Assembly: GCF_026213295.1 (NCBI RefSeq)
Contig: NC_079423.1
Span: forward strand, 21,767,761-21,831,760
Direction of reading: 5' to 3'
From: Gadus chalcogrammus
Taxonomy: Eukaryota > Chordata > Actinopteri > Gadiformes > Gadidae
Length of the DNA: 64,000 nt
The notes under the pieces were generated by a model. That model ran no database searches. It worked only from the letters and a program-made list of their open reading frames with translations, and was not told the DNA's origin. Both the position numbers and the translations under genes were made by a program. This document shows positions 35,584 to 47,743 of this stretch, in pieces; position 1 is the stretch's first letter; the number at the start of each line of letters is the position of its first letter.

Positions 35584-35861
35584 ATATACACAACATTGTA
35601 TAACACGTTTGGGAGCATGGGTTGAAAATAATGAGAAAGAACATACATTTAGCAAGGAGAGTGTTGCATGGATTAACCTACAGTTATTTTGGTAGATGGA
35701 TGCAGAGGACTTCGGTTTAGCTCTGAGCAGTCGCTGGTTTAAACCTAAGCATTGCAGCAGACGTTAGGCTTCACATTCACTCTGGGTCTCAGTTTCAACA
35801 CTTATCTTCCCAGAACAGGTGTGGGTGGGCATGCGCGCGTCTGTGTGTGATGTGTCTGTGT

Positions 35862-35900
35862 GTGTGTGTATGTGTGTGTGGGGGGGGGGGGGGGCAGACA

Positions 35901-35997
<97 letters not shown>
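35862..35997. repeat. (TG)n microsatellite with a G-run
   Basis: TG repeats interrupted by about 15 consecutive Gs at 35880-35894, then a pure (TG)n run from about 35903. Confidence 0.95.
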
Positions 35998-35999
<2 letters not shown>

Positions 36000-36080
36000 G
36001 AATGCCTGTTTCTGAATGCGTGTATGCCTGAATGTGTATCTCTGTAAATGTTCATTCCCTCGATATATATATATATATAT

Positions 36081-36545
36081 TAGAGCTGTCAAGCGATTAA
36101 AATATTTAATCGTGATTAATCGCATTAATGTCATAGTTAACTCACGATTAATCGCGATTAATCGCAAATTATTTTTCTATGCTAAATATCCCTTGATTTT
36201 TTTGTCCCATTATTCTTCTCATTTTAATTCTCTTATGAACATGGTGAAGGGCATCGGCTTGCCTTGTGCAAATGATTTTTTATTGATAACAACATTGGCA
36301 TATACTGATCAAAACAGGACGATGCAAAAAAAGAGCCTCTAGTGCAATTAAACGACTGCTTTGAACAAATGTCATTTGAACATAGCAGTCAGGCTACTGC
36401 TTCTTTGTTTTGAGCCAAAGAAAAAAAAAATCTTTTTTTTAATTTATTTTTTAGTAAAATTATTGCGTTAATCGCGCGATACATTTTTTAACGCCGTTAC
36501 AATTGATTTGCGTTAACGCCGTTAATAACGCGTTTAACTGACAGC

Positions 36546-36549
<4 letters not shown>
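36081..36549. mobile_element. hAT-type MITE
   Basis: Ends TAGAGCTGTCAAGCGATTAA and (reverse complement) TAGAGCTGTCAGTTAAACGC. It lies inside an (AT)n tract, and the 8 bases on each side are ATATATAT, consistent with (but not proof of) an 8-bp duplication. Both subterminal regions are full of ATTAATCGC / GTTAACGCC motifs, likely transposase-binding repeats. No coding capacity. The termini are those of a widespread hAT family in fish. Confidence 0.75.
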
Positions 36550-36598
<49 letters not shown>

Positions 36599-39498
36599 CA
36601 CACACCATAATAATTATATTTATATAGATATTATTATTAGTATAATGATTATTATTATTTTTTTTTGTCTATTTCTGATGCTAACAAAAACTCATGGGTG
36701 TGTTTGTATGGGCATGCATTGCATACGTGTGTTTGTGTTTCTGTGTGATTAATTCAAAAAGGCATTATAGGTTATTAGCAAAGAGTAATGAAGGCAGCAC
36801 CTGACCGTAACATACGAAATTAGGGCATATGGTAGTTTGGTTATTAGTGGATAATTAACTTCATTATTCAGTTTGTGGCCATGGCAGCATTTCTGTTGGC
36901 ACGTTTTGAGTGCTTCCCATGCACTAACTCCTATACGTTTTTGTTGTTGTTAGTTGGAAAGTCCAACACGGTCTCTCTGGTCCTTGTGGTTCAGCGACGG
37001 AGCTCTAATTGCCAACAGTTTGTTAATTTTCTTAGCTGTTACATTAACTACCATCCTACCATATATATATATATATATATATATGTCTCTCATGTATCCA
37101 TCTTTGGCACCCAATGTCTTAGGGACAGGGGGTGTTGGCCAGGCAGTCTCCAACCTCTCTCAGGTTTCTGCTATGATCTGAGAGGAGGAGGAGAGAGGGA
37201 AACACGGGGGGCCGAGGGGGAACACGGGACCGCCTGAGGTCGTAATGGGGAGTCTCAGGGCTTGTCCCTTTCACTCAGGCCCAGAGGGACGGGGGTCTGG
37301 GGCTGGAAGAAACCTAGGTGAGGTGAAGCAAGTAAAGGTCAAAGGAGCTGAGGAGGTAATCAAATGAAAAAAGTGCCACAGATAATGAGTCAGAATGGGG
37401 AGAGAGATCAGAGGAAGACAGAAAAAAGAACAGTGTGGGCATAGAGCACGGTTAAACATTGGAGCAAATATAAGGAGAAGACGAGCAGTGGCGAAACCCA
37501 GGGAGAAGAGGGGATGGGCTGTTCTATCTAAACAGGCTTATCTGGTACACTCAGTGGAGGATCATGGCTAGTTGTCCCCGTTGCCATGGCAACGGCGCCC
37601 AGGCCGGTTTCCTGTGGGAAGAGAATAGAAAAGAGGGAGAAAATGGGATGGAACGGGGGAAAGCGTGAGAGGCTGAAAGTTTTACGAGGGCCCCATGGAT
37701 GACAGCATCAGAAGCACTAATGGAGTGACAGACGAGTGAGGGGGACAGAGGTAGACAGGGCGGGAAGACTGACAAGTCTGAGCTTGAGACAGAATTGGTT
37801 TTCTACTTTGGAATTAGGAAAGAACAGTAAAATGTGTAAGTAAAACGGATACAATTATGTCCTTGTCCTTTCCATTTCACTCACCTGTGATAGATAGGCA
37901 AGATGGATTCTCTGAACCAATTAGGAATAGATGCCCTGATTGGTCAGAATGTGCCAAGAACAGTCTACAATTGAAATTGGCTCATATGTCAACTCAAAAC
38001 AGTGCCTTTCCCTCGCTAATATGGCTTGGCCATTAACAAAAAATTGCACTGAAATAATAGCAATACAACTTTTCCCCAGCCCCTTTGATGGATTTTGGTC
38101 CCTGTATGTTCTCTTTCATGTTGACTTCCCCTATGAATCACAGTATTTGTCTCTCTATCTGTATTATGAGGCACGGCATGCCCTGGAACCTCTCGCCACG
38201 TTAATCTCAAATGACGGACATTTCTCCTAAGAGGCGCCATTGCACTGGGTATTTCAGCGCCTTTTCATTCTATCCGCTGAGTGCTTGGAAAGGTCACGCT
38301 TCGTGGAACAAAGTCTCTACTGAATCCATGCACTGAGCTTTGTCTGACTCTTTGTCCATCTGAGTGTCTGTACACACATGTATAGGACACTCATTACATT
38401 GAAATGTCTCTCTCTCTCTTTTGGTTCACTCAATATGCAATTATATCCCTTTTTTTATCTTTAATCTTTTAAGAATTTAAACCATTGTATTTTATATAAG
38501 GCTTGTGGTTGGGAAAACCAATCTCAGTACGGGTATTACAGATTTGCGTGAGCTATCGATACTATTATGCAAATAAGCCAGTTAATGCATGTTGGTGTAT
38601 CTGTGTTAGTGTGCAGGGCATTTCAGGGTTCATCAAATCCAACATAATAAAAGGCTATTTACATGCATTTTATTATTTTTTATTCTTTAAAGAAAGGCTG
38701 AAATGTTGGTTGTTTTTAATTAGTTGTGAGCTAAATAAAATAATAATAATAATAATAATAAAATAATTGAATTGTTTACCACACAGATAATTTCACAGAA
38801 ACGGGTGTGTGTACTTCAGCTATGTCACTTACTTCAAGAAAATGTAAGGGAGTCAAAATTATAGTATTAATTAGAAAAATAAATACAATTGCCCGAAACC
38901 TATCTACCTTGGTCCCCTCCTCTTCTTATCAGACTATTTACACTTTAAAATATCTTAACTGATACAGCATGACATTAACACTGCCAGGTTAGGGGTTCAA
39001 CTACACTTTGGATAAAGATTATCAAACAAAAGGCATCATTATAATCATGTGAATATGTGTCTAACTGCACAGCTGCCATTCCTGCCTCTACTGCTCTAGC
39101 CTCGTGAGACCCTCCTGATCTTCCGAGGGCAAAATATTAGTCTGACCTTGAGCTAGCTGAAAGCCTTTCCCAGGATTTTGAAATGACAGGTCACAGCAGA
39201 TCTCACAGAGTTCCAGTTAATTCATAAACAAAGCAAGGAGTCCTGCAGTCTGCCGAAGATATAAAAAAACGATGGTGGCAACGGATGAAAGTGTAGAACT
39301 CAACGGAGCAATAAAAAAACTGATGATCAACAGATATTTACTCGGAGGAGATTATGTTTTAGTTTTACTTCCTTCTGATATCGCAAGACAAAGGAAAGCA
39401 AGAGAATAGTCAGTTAAACAAATTGAATGGAGTTTTTTTTACCACAATAGGCCGCGCCAATATGTGGAAATCAATTGCTGCCCATCCAACGCCAGACT
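36550..39498. other. No gene recognised; contains simple repeats and a palindromic X-box
   Basis: (AT)n runs at 36550-36596 and about 37061-37084, and an AAT repeat at 38744-38764. At 37580-37593 GTTGCCATGGCAAC is a perfect palindromic RFX-type X-box. The stretch 37250-38400 looks single-copy but has no supported exon. Confidence 0.5.
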
Positions 39499-39795
39499 GA
39501 TCACTATGGAAGCATATATGTAGCAAAATTCAAATGGCAATGCAATTTGCAATTTGCAATTCAATAAGTCATTACATTATGCAATTGACAATTCATCATG
39601 CAATTTAATACTGTAATTTGTAAATCCGTTATTCAAAGTGTATTTGAATATGCAAACTGACAATGAAATCCTAAATAAAATCTGCAAAAGTTATAACAAT
39701 AAAAATAGAATAACATTGTAAACATTTTTGAGTTCCTTTATTCAAATTTGAAAGCTATAGCATCGCCGTGATTGCAATGCACTTTGCCACGCTCC

Positions 39796-40013
39796 TATGG
39801 AGGACCACAAGTGTCACGGAAATAGTAATAAAGAAATACAAAGTAATTCATTATTTGATATTTTAATGGGCAATAAAAAGAGGAATTCTAAAAATTATTT
39901 ACAAATTAAATATTAATCCATCAATAAGTAGCTCAAATTAAAAAGGGATCTACAAAAACAACATAAAACAGTCAATAAGTATATAATTTAGAAATCACTT
40001 GTGGTCCTCCATA
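39796..40013. mobile_element. Short MITE C with 6-bp target duplication
   Basis: A 218-bp element with perfect 18-bp inverted ends, TATGGAGGACCACAAGTG. Exact CGCTCC copies flank it (39790-39795 and 40014-40019). Its absence from the right arm of element B shows the empty site directly. The AT-rich core is non-coding. Termini and duplication length match elements A and B. Confidence 0.9.
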
Positions 40014-40089
40014 CGCTCCGTGTATTGCGAAATTCAAATTACATTTCAATCCGCAAAATACTATTAAAAAGATTTTGCAAATCGTTTTG

Positions 40090-40331
40090 GGTCGGCTTAG
40101 GTCAGGAGGTAGAGCAGTTCTCTTGTAACCGAAAGGTTGCTAGTTCGATCCCCAGGGACACATCATGAGTGTTGATGTGTCCCTGAGCAAGACACAAACC
40201 CTAACTGCTCCTCTTCCTGACGAGCTGGCTGTCGCCTTGCATGGTTGACTGCCCTCGGTGTGTCAATGTGTGTATTAACCGATGTAAGTCGCTTTGGATA
40301 AAAGCGTCTGCTTAATGCCCTAAATGTAATT
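40090..40331 (+). mobile_element. tRNA-derived SINE
   Basis: Contains a polymerase III A box (GGTCAGGAGGTAGAGCAG) and B box (GGTTGCTAGTTCGATCC) with tRNA-like spacing. A unique middle follows, then the common fish tail TCGCTTTGGATAAAAGCGTC with TGCTTAATGCCCTAAATGTA. Exact 18-bp duplications ATTTTGCAAATCGTTTTG flank it (40072-40089, 40332-40349). The empty site is visible in the right arm of element B. It is not a functional tRNA gene. Confidence 0.92.
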
Positions 40332-40491
40332 ATTTTGCAAATCGTTTTGCAAAATGTATCAGCCAATCGCGTCTGGGTGGGAACTACGTCACTTCTTCGT
40401 CAGACCAGCTGATCATCCACGACCTAGCACTTGGCACTTTATTTTCTATGCCTTGCATTGTGCGAGGTTTGACTGGGTTGATAGTAATGAC

Positions 40492-40617
40492 ATGAAAATG
40501 GCGGAAAAGCCGGTCACGGAGCTGCTGCGGGAGGCCGCTGCAGCTCTAGAGGAGCAGCAGGATGCAGGGTACGAAAGAGCGACCAACATGCCTGCACCGG
40601 ATGAGGGTGCGCAAATC
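40492..40617 (+). other. Exon-like frame in the left arm of element B (mirrored at 42002-41880)
   Basis: A frame starting MKMAEKPVTELLREAAAALE and continuing through DAG and TNMPA is found in the left arm. A matching minus-strand frame starts at about 42002 with MAEKTVAELLREAAAALEEQ. Between them, synonymous and conservative replacements dominate. The shared stretch ends where the arms end. It may be a captured first exon, or the N-terminus of a lost transposon protein. I do not recognise the family. The longer frame to 40764 continues into loop sequence and is probably not real. Confidence 0.4.
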
Positions 40618-40951
40618 GGTGTTTCAGTTCAACTAGTGACAGTGTTAACTGGTGACCATCAGCCGAATGCGTCGCTTGTTGTCGTGGCTACGGCAGCTGT
40701 TGGAATCGGTCCATGGTTGGAAACCGGGAAAAGACTCGTAGCTGTTCTTGCAATGCCTCTCTGATTGGTTTTCAATAAAATGTCAGAAACATACCCATCT
40801 CATTCGTATTTGGAGTCAGAATAAATGGAAAATGTTTTTTTCATAATGAACATGGGATTCAAACTCATACCATTTATTGGGGGACTTATTTCAAGCTGAG
40901 ATTCCATTCCATTGTGCCGTTGAGCAACAGAGGCTTGATCAGCTGCAGTAC

Positions 40952-41497
40952 TAGAGGTGCACTCACACTAGGCCATCTGGCCGTGGCCGTTGGCCGTTTT
41001 ACGGTAGGCTCTTGTACATACGTCATCACGTCGTAACACGTCATCACCAAGCGTCCGCTGCATAGACCATAATAAGGTCTGCCGCCAGTCAGAGTTTTAA
41101 CAACAATGGACAACAACACAGAGAACACAGTTCGCACTTTGCTGAGTCTGTTGCTTATTTGGAGCCATTCTCAGATAGAGCCCACTCTCACTGCGGGTTT
41201 TTTCGAGTACGCAAACAAGCTTAAACATCGCTTGGCGCCATGTTTTCCGTTTAATGGGAAAGAAGGCTCGTCGCCCTTATTATGTCCATGGTCGTCGCAT
41301 GGACTATATGTCATCCAGTTCAGGTTGCGTAGCCGTGCGTGTGTCGGCTCATTAGCATCTGTACCGTGGCGGCCCGTACCGTAGCAGCACACCTCTCCCA
41401 AGTGGCCAAGTTGGACTGACCTGGCCAAACTGGCCACACTCACACTGGCAGATTTGAGCACGGTTAGGTGTACTTGAGCACTCTAGTGCGAGTGCAC
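40952..41497. mobile_element. Candidate inverted-repeat element in the loop of element B
   Basis: The left end has GTGCACTCACACTAGG. The right end in reverse complement has GTGCACTCGCACTAGA. The core contains TGGCCGTGGCCGTTGGCCG and a 92-codon frame (41106-41384) without a recognised domain. No clear target duplication. Confidence 0.45.
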
Positions 41498-42514
41498 AAA
41501 AGTACAACTAGACTTCCTAAGAGCAGGAGGCAGCCAGATCAACTTCTGTCCATGTTATTATAGACCATGGAATTTGTCTCGTATCCATAAAGAAGAGGCC
41601 ATTACACCAGTTATTCAAAACCTAATGTTGTGTTTTCCTCCACTGCCTACAACCCAGCCAAAGATTATGTTATTCGCTCTTTCGCTATCATTTCGGTCGC
41701 CTGATGTGGTGTAGTCTCTTGCTCTGGATCAATGTGAGCCAAGGCAGTATCACTCGAGACACAACATTTATTCAGATCAGCAAAGCATACCTACAGAAAG
41801 TCCAAGGGAGATAACGCCCCTGAATAATTATTTCAGTAAAGTAGCCTATACGAGCAGAAAAGTGGCACACGCGGTTTGCACGCCCTTCTCCGGTGTGATC
41901 CGATGCAGGCATGTTGGTCACTGTTTCGAACCCTGCATCATGCTGCTCCTCTAGAGCTGCAGCGGCCTCCCGCAGCAGCTCCGCGACCGTCTTTTCCGCC
42001 ATTTTCACCGCATTACTTTATACGTCAACCCAGTCAAACCAGGCACAATGCTAGGCATAGAAAAGAAAGTGCCAAGTGCTAGGTCGTGGATGATCAGCTG
42101 GTCTGACGAGGAAGTGACGTAGTTCCCGCAAAACGTTTTGCAAAATCTTTTGCAAAGCGTTTTGAAAACTCTTTTGCAGAGTTTTTTGCGGATTGAAAGG
42201 TAATTTAAATTTTGCAGCACATGGAGCGTGGCGAAGTGCATTGCAATCACGGGGACGCCATAGCTTTTCAATTTGAACAAAGGAACTCAAAAAATTTGAC
42301 AAAATGTTATTCTATTTTTATTGTTATAACTTTTGCAAATTTTATTGAGGATTTCATTGTCCCTTTGCATATTAAAATACACTTTGAATAACGTATTTAC
42401 AAATTACATTATTAAATTGCATAATGAATTGTCAATTGCATAATGTAATGACTTATTGAATTGCAAATTGCATCGCCATTTGAATTTTGCTACATATATG
42501 CTTCCATAGATCAC

Positions 42515-43400
42515 CATTGTAAAACTCAAACTTGAATACCTGGACGGTCTCATGTGGCTAGGGGAACATACAGTAGCCTACACATTAAAGTCATGTGCCT
42601 CGCACACCCTTGTCTTCTTTGACTATGAAAGATGAAATGGTGGTTAGCATGCACATCTCTCATTGTTTTGCAGAGCATGTCTCAGCCTAATTACACATGG
42701 GAAATTAAAGTGGAGAAACAGGTTCTCCACAATATGAAGGAGTATTGTGCTTAAATGTTATCGACTAAAATAATGTTATGGGTTATGCAATGCAGCGCAA
42801 AGCAAATGACGTTGACATTCACTGCTAACTTTTGAAGTGGGTCAGTCTACTGATTTGTGTTTACACAGGAAGGTCCATCTCTAAACAAAAATCAGGTGCA
42901 TCAAATGACGCTTGGGTGTCTCGTAAGAGAGGCATCCACCCACTCCCTTTACCCCTAATGGATTTTGGCTGCACTCATGCGAGGCTGCAGTCACTTGAGC
43001 TTTTTGATACAGCCGTAAAAACCCGACAGCATCCATATATTTCAGTGACAAAAATGCGTTCAGGAGTCAACACTGCAACAATGAGTCCATCACAAAGGTT
43101 GGAAGAGTGTTACGTTTTTTGTGCAACACAGCCAAACTTCATAAGAAAACACATTTAATCACACAAGACATTTCTCAAAATGTCACCCTCTGTCTGTTTC
43201 AGGTTCTGCTGAGTGAGAGCGAATACCCAACCCGGTATCACGCAATTGCGTGCTCCTGCGCTCAACGTTAATCTATTGAAGCGTGTTCCCGAGCACGATA
43301 GTCCGACTTTTTGCGTGTTACACAAAACGAAATGTAAACCAATGCATTCTGAATGGGAGTGTTCCAAGACAATTAACGTGCTCCACAAAACGGTACGAGA
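42515..43400. other. No gene recognised
   Basis: Non-coding; a GA-rich stretch follows at 43400-43447. The 108-codon frame at 42832 has no supportable features. Confidence 0.5.
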
Positions 43401-43911
43401 GAGAGAGAAAGAGAGAGCGGGAGGGACAGAGAGAGAGAGAGAGAGAGGCTTCAGAAAGGGTGTGCGCAGATAGTACAGTGCACCCTAGTTATGTTTATGC
43501 CAAAACCTATATATATAATTAGGCTGTGGAAATTGCAATAAGTTAAGAACACAACTTTGCACGTTGAGCACACAGCCGTGTGACTCCCGTTTATTTTGTA
43601 AAAAAGAAAACCGGAAAACAAAGCGTGCTGAAGGTAAACAAATCCAGCATGGTCTGTGACGTCATGAGACGCACGTAATCCTTAGGGACCGCGATCCCTG
43701 AACCACCAAGAACGTAAATGACATGCAGTAAACAACAACACAATTGAAAGAACAACACATAACGAAATACTGTAGGTGAATTATGTTACGGTCACTACAA
43801 GGCTATAATTATATTATTTAGCGTGTAATGAGACAATCTATGGCCAAATTGTCGAAGATGCCCGAGAATCTTCGGGGATATCAGCATGGGAAATCTGCGA
43901 ATCAGACCCTT

Positions 43912-44300
43912 GAAGGGGGGGGGGGGGGGGGGGACACGTTAGTTGAAGGGGGGGGGGGGACACGTTTGTTGAGGGGGGGGAGACACGTTTGTAGGGGGGG
44001 GGGCACGCTCGACAACGAGAGTTGGTTTTTATTGAACACTCGACAACGAGAGTTGTTTTTTATTGAACGAGACTTCAACACGGAACAGCTGCACGAAACG
44101 ATGGTCACGTCACTCTCGGTGACGGTGTCGACAATAATGAACACACGAACAATGTTAATAGAACAACACACAACCACATAAAATCCCGAACCCATTAACC
44201 CCACTTAATCCTAACAACAAAACAAGTTAACAAAAGCCCCATTTGTCAACTGAGAACCCCAATTCCCAGAATCCCCCGCGGCTCCGGAACACGGCGTAGC
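43912..44300 (-). repeat. LTR-like remnant with G-run cluster, relative of the solo LTR at 29518
   Basis: On the minus strand from about 44297: TGTTCCGGAGCC, GGGGGATTCTGGGAATTGGG, TAGGATTAAGTGGGGTTAAT and GGTTCGGG match in order the blocks of the 29518 LTR. Two AATAAA signals follow within a duplicated unit of about 33 bp (CAACTCTCGTTGTCGAG). Its end runs into four long C-runs (G-runs on the plus strand, 43912-44008) separated by ACACGTTTGTTGA-like spacers. A CRE-like TGACGTCATGAG at about 43660 lies outside it. No flanking duplication identified. Confidence 0.5.
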
Positions 44301-44301
44301 T

Positions 44302-44720
44302 TATATTAATCTTTATTATCTGAATGGGAAATGCAATATTTTAGGACAGATACACCATTAAACGCGTTTCTAATGACATTTCTAGCGAGAAATGTACATT
44401 TTCCTTAAATAATCTTCAATCAGTGAATGTGTATGATCTTTATTAATCTTTATTATCTGAATGGGAAATGCAATATTTTAGGACAGATACACCATTAAAC
44501 GCGTTTCTAATGACTTTTCTAGCGAGAAATGTACATTTTCCTTACATAATCTTAAGTCAGTGAATGTGTATGATCTTTATTAATCTTTATTATCTGAATG
44601 GGAAATGCAATATTTTAGGACCGATTCACCGTTAAACGTGTTTCTAATAACATTTCTAGCGAGAAATATACTTTTTACTTGCATAATCTTCAGTCAGTGA
44701 TTGTGTCTGATCTTTAGTTT
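44302..44720. repeat. 137-bp tandem repeat, three copies
   Basis: Units containing CTTTATTATCTGAATGGGAA start at 44311, 44448 and 44585 (period exactly 137). The third is the most diverged. Each contains a TTTCTAGCGAGAAAT palindrome-like motif. No coding. Confidence 0.95.
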
Positions 44721-44972
44721 TATAGTTATTAGGATTTGATCGGCTCGCTCGCATGTTTCAACGACGTCAGGTTGCTTTCGCTAAACTAGCAGCTCACGTG
44801 CTTCCTGCGTTTGTGTTATTAAACTGTTACTTTATGTAACTTTTAATGATATCATCTTGTTAGAAACACGTATATCTGAGAGCCAACCCAGTCACCAAAA
44901 GCATACGTTGACAGTGTACTTTTCGTGAACACTGGATTACGTCGCATTTCAACATAAAATAGCGTGTTATAC

Positions 44973-45110
44973 ACACACACACACGCACGCACACGCACAG
45001 ACACACACACACAAGCACACACAAGCACACACACGCACGCACAGACACACAGACACAGACACAGACACACACACACACGCACACGCGCACACACGCACAC
45101 ACGCACACGG
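44973..45110. repeat. Degenerate (CA)n / (CACG)n repeat
   Basis: CACACA mixed with CACGCA and CAGACA variants. The 45115-45868 stretch that follows contains no recognised gene. Confidence 0.92.
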
Positions 45111-45865
45111 TGCATTTCGCTGCTAAAACAACAACAAAAAAATATTCCCTCAAATATTATTACTTTCAAAACGTTGGCCAAAATGGCCAATAATATCATT
45201 TTTTATTTGGGATGCTTCTAGGACATTCTGGGTGGATTTTGAACGGTATGTGGGGGGCACAATCAGATGTAATTTGACAGCATGCTAATGGTTCCTAGCA
45301 ACACCCTAGAAATCCCCCAGAATCCGCTAGAAACACGCAAGCAGGGGAGCTTTAGAATGTTAGTATGCACATCAAAATGCTTCATAGTATGTGAATGTAA
45401 GTACCGTATCGTTCAAGCGCATTACCCTGTTAGCATGTTGTGTGCTAACTTTAGTGCTATGTACAGTGCTTTGTACAGTGATGCCCACGCACAAACTTCA
45501 CCACAAGTAAAGATGAAAAACCGACCCAAAGGCAACAGTTGCTGTCTTCAGAAAGTGGACGCTCAAGTAATAATTGCCATTATGGTCCCTCTTTGATGTT
45601 GTATGCTATATGCCAAATATAGCTATTGGTATCAGGGTAATGCCTTTCTTTTTTTTATTTGTCGATTTCTATAGCTATGCACTTTATCTTGTTAACCTCA
45701 ATATTTGTTGATGTGGTCACTAGAATAGCACAATAAATATGAATTTGCATAAGGAATTGAGGGGGGAGGGCCTGACCCACACCCACAAACACAGACGCAT
45801 ATAAACGGAATCTGAGGTGGTTGCATGCTTGGGTGCACAGGTGAGTGCATGTGTTTGTAAGCAGC

Positions 45866-45996
<131 letters not shown>

Positions 45997-46149
45997 GGCC
46001 CAAATTTAGGAGTGGGGGCGGGGGTTACAGGTACACACTAACACAAACAGGGTGTTTGTAGCCTTGTGTGTATTATGTGGATGGGTTAGTGAGCTGGCCC
46101 ATACGTCCAGTAGGGCCGAGATCGTTTATTGGCCTGTGGCATGTGCAAC

Positions 46150-46455
46150 CGCGACCACTGACATACCATGGCATATGCCGTTCTGGAACGGTAACTACCG
46201 TTCTGAAACGGTAACTGCCGTCGCGACCACAGACATACCATGGCATATGCCGTTCTGGAACGGTAACTGCCGTTCTGGAACGGTAACTGCCGTTCTGAAA
46301 CGGTAACTGCCGTTCTGAAACGGTAATGCCATGGCATATGCCTTTCTGGAACGGTAACTACCGTTCTGAAACGGTAATGCCATGGCATATGCCTTTCTGG
46401 AACGGTAACTACCGTTCTGAAACGGTAACTGCCGTTCAGGTGGAACGGTAACTGC
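46150..46455. repeat. Short palindromic minisatellite, mirrored at 51520-51835
   Basis: Units of about 19-21 bp, CGGTAACTGCCGTTCTGAAA, are interspersed with CATACCATGGCATATGCC blocks. The inverted copy in the right arm has the same units but a different number and order, so the two arms have diverged by unit gain or loss. Confidence 0.88.
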
Positions 46456-47177
46456 AGTTCCCAACAATGGTATGCGACACCAGCATAACTCCTCCGTATA
46501 ATTTCAAGACAGGTATTGCCATAAATGTAAAGGTATATATATTTGGTATTTATTCACACAATATCACAACATAACGCCGTAAATAAAGGGATTTACACGT
46601 TTCTCTCGTCCGTGCTGTTGTTAGGATATTTCCGATCTGTTTGTTGTTGCTTTTGTAATGACAGATGCTTTTGAAAACAGCCGGACTTGCTCCGGTGACG
46701 GTAGTTATAGCCTAGCCTTCTAGGTGGCCATAGAGCTATAGTCTATTGCTTTGTTCCAATATCCATACTATCCGCAGTCATTATACTTTATTTTAGTATG
46801 ACTTCTTTTTTATATAGTTTGAGTACGTAGTGCGTTGCAATTAAGATCAGGGCGAAAGGAAGTGTAGTGAAAGGACCCGGATGGTATACTCAAAACGGTC
46901 AAACCGATGAGTGTGGATTGATGTACACCTTTCGTGCTCCACGGCAGCGATCTTAGCTACGTAGCTGAAGAGGCGGAGCCAGGCTGAGCCAACGTCTGCG
47001 CATTTTCTTTAATAGGTCCATGCATTTTCCACGTATCCTGCATTAATTAGGGTGACCAGACGTCCTCTTTTTCCCGGACATGTCCTCTTTTCGAGACCTA
47101 AAAAATGCGTCCGGCAGGGATTCCAAAAACGTCCGGTATTTTGCCTCGTCGCAAAAAAAAGTACAGTGCACCCTAGT

Positions 47178-47470
47178 GGTAATTACCAGTTTCCATGAGT
47201 GGCATGCCAGCGGAAAAACGGTAGGTGCCAGTAGAAACTGGTAATTACCATTTTCCATGAGTGGCATGCCAGTGGAAAAACGGTAGGTGCCAGTAGAAAC
47301 TGGTAATTACCATTTTCCATGAGTGGCATGCCAGCGGAAAAACGGTAGGTGCCAGTAGAAACTGGTAATACCATTTTACATGAGTGGCATGCCAGCGGAA
47401 AAACGGTGGTTCCAGTAGGAAATGGAACTTCCGATTAACATAATTGGCTTGCCAGCGGAAAAACTTTTGG
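47178..47470. repeat. 62-bp tandem repeat
   Basis: About four and a half copies of a 62-bp unit containing GAGTGGCATGCCAGCGGAAA and TAGAAACTGGTAATTACCA; the last copy is diverged. Located between the left arm of the foldback element and the hAT insertion. Confidence 0.92.
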
Positions 47471-47743
47471 CCTGTATGCCATGATACCACTGGATCATGT
47501 CGATATAGAAAGGTTTATGACACTGGATCAGGGTTAAATGATAGGAACCTATAGGCCTGCTTAAATTATTTGGTTAAACACCAATAAGAACAAATGCAAA
47601 ACTTAATATTTGGCCTATTGAATAGTTATGAGCTGAAGCAGTCATACAGTAGGCTTTATTATAGGCTACGCTACTAGAACATCTTGATAAAACACGAGTG
47701 GAAAAATGGATGACTGTCTAGCCATAGCCTACAGTGCCACCCC

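Larger units (their letters stand above)
39505..42508. mobile_element. Foldback element B: long inverted arms, 6-bp target duplication
   Basis: Ends read TATGGAAGCATATATGTAGC on both strands. Exact GATCAC copies flank it (39499-39504 and 42509-42514). The right arm (41869-42508, 640 bp) matches the left arm (39505 to about 40620) once two insertions in the left arm are removed: element C at 39796-40013 and a SINE at 40090-40331. The arms are AT-rich at the ends and turn GC-rich inward, where each contains a short exon-like frame. The 1.25-kb loop carries another inverted-repeat element. No transposase. Confidence 0.9.

Noticed and set aside
40090..40165. tRNA gene
   Set aside because: A and B boxes are present, but it continues into a SINE body with the fish SINE tail and is flanked by 18-bp duplications.
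46150..46455. CRISPR-like array
   Set aside because: Short tandem units with no unique spacers, and a eukaryotic context.
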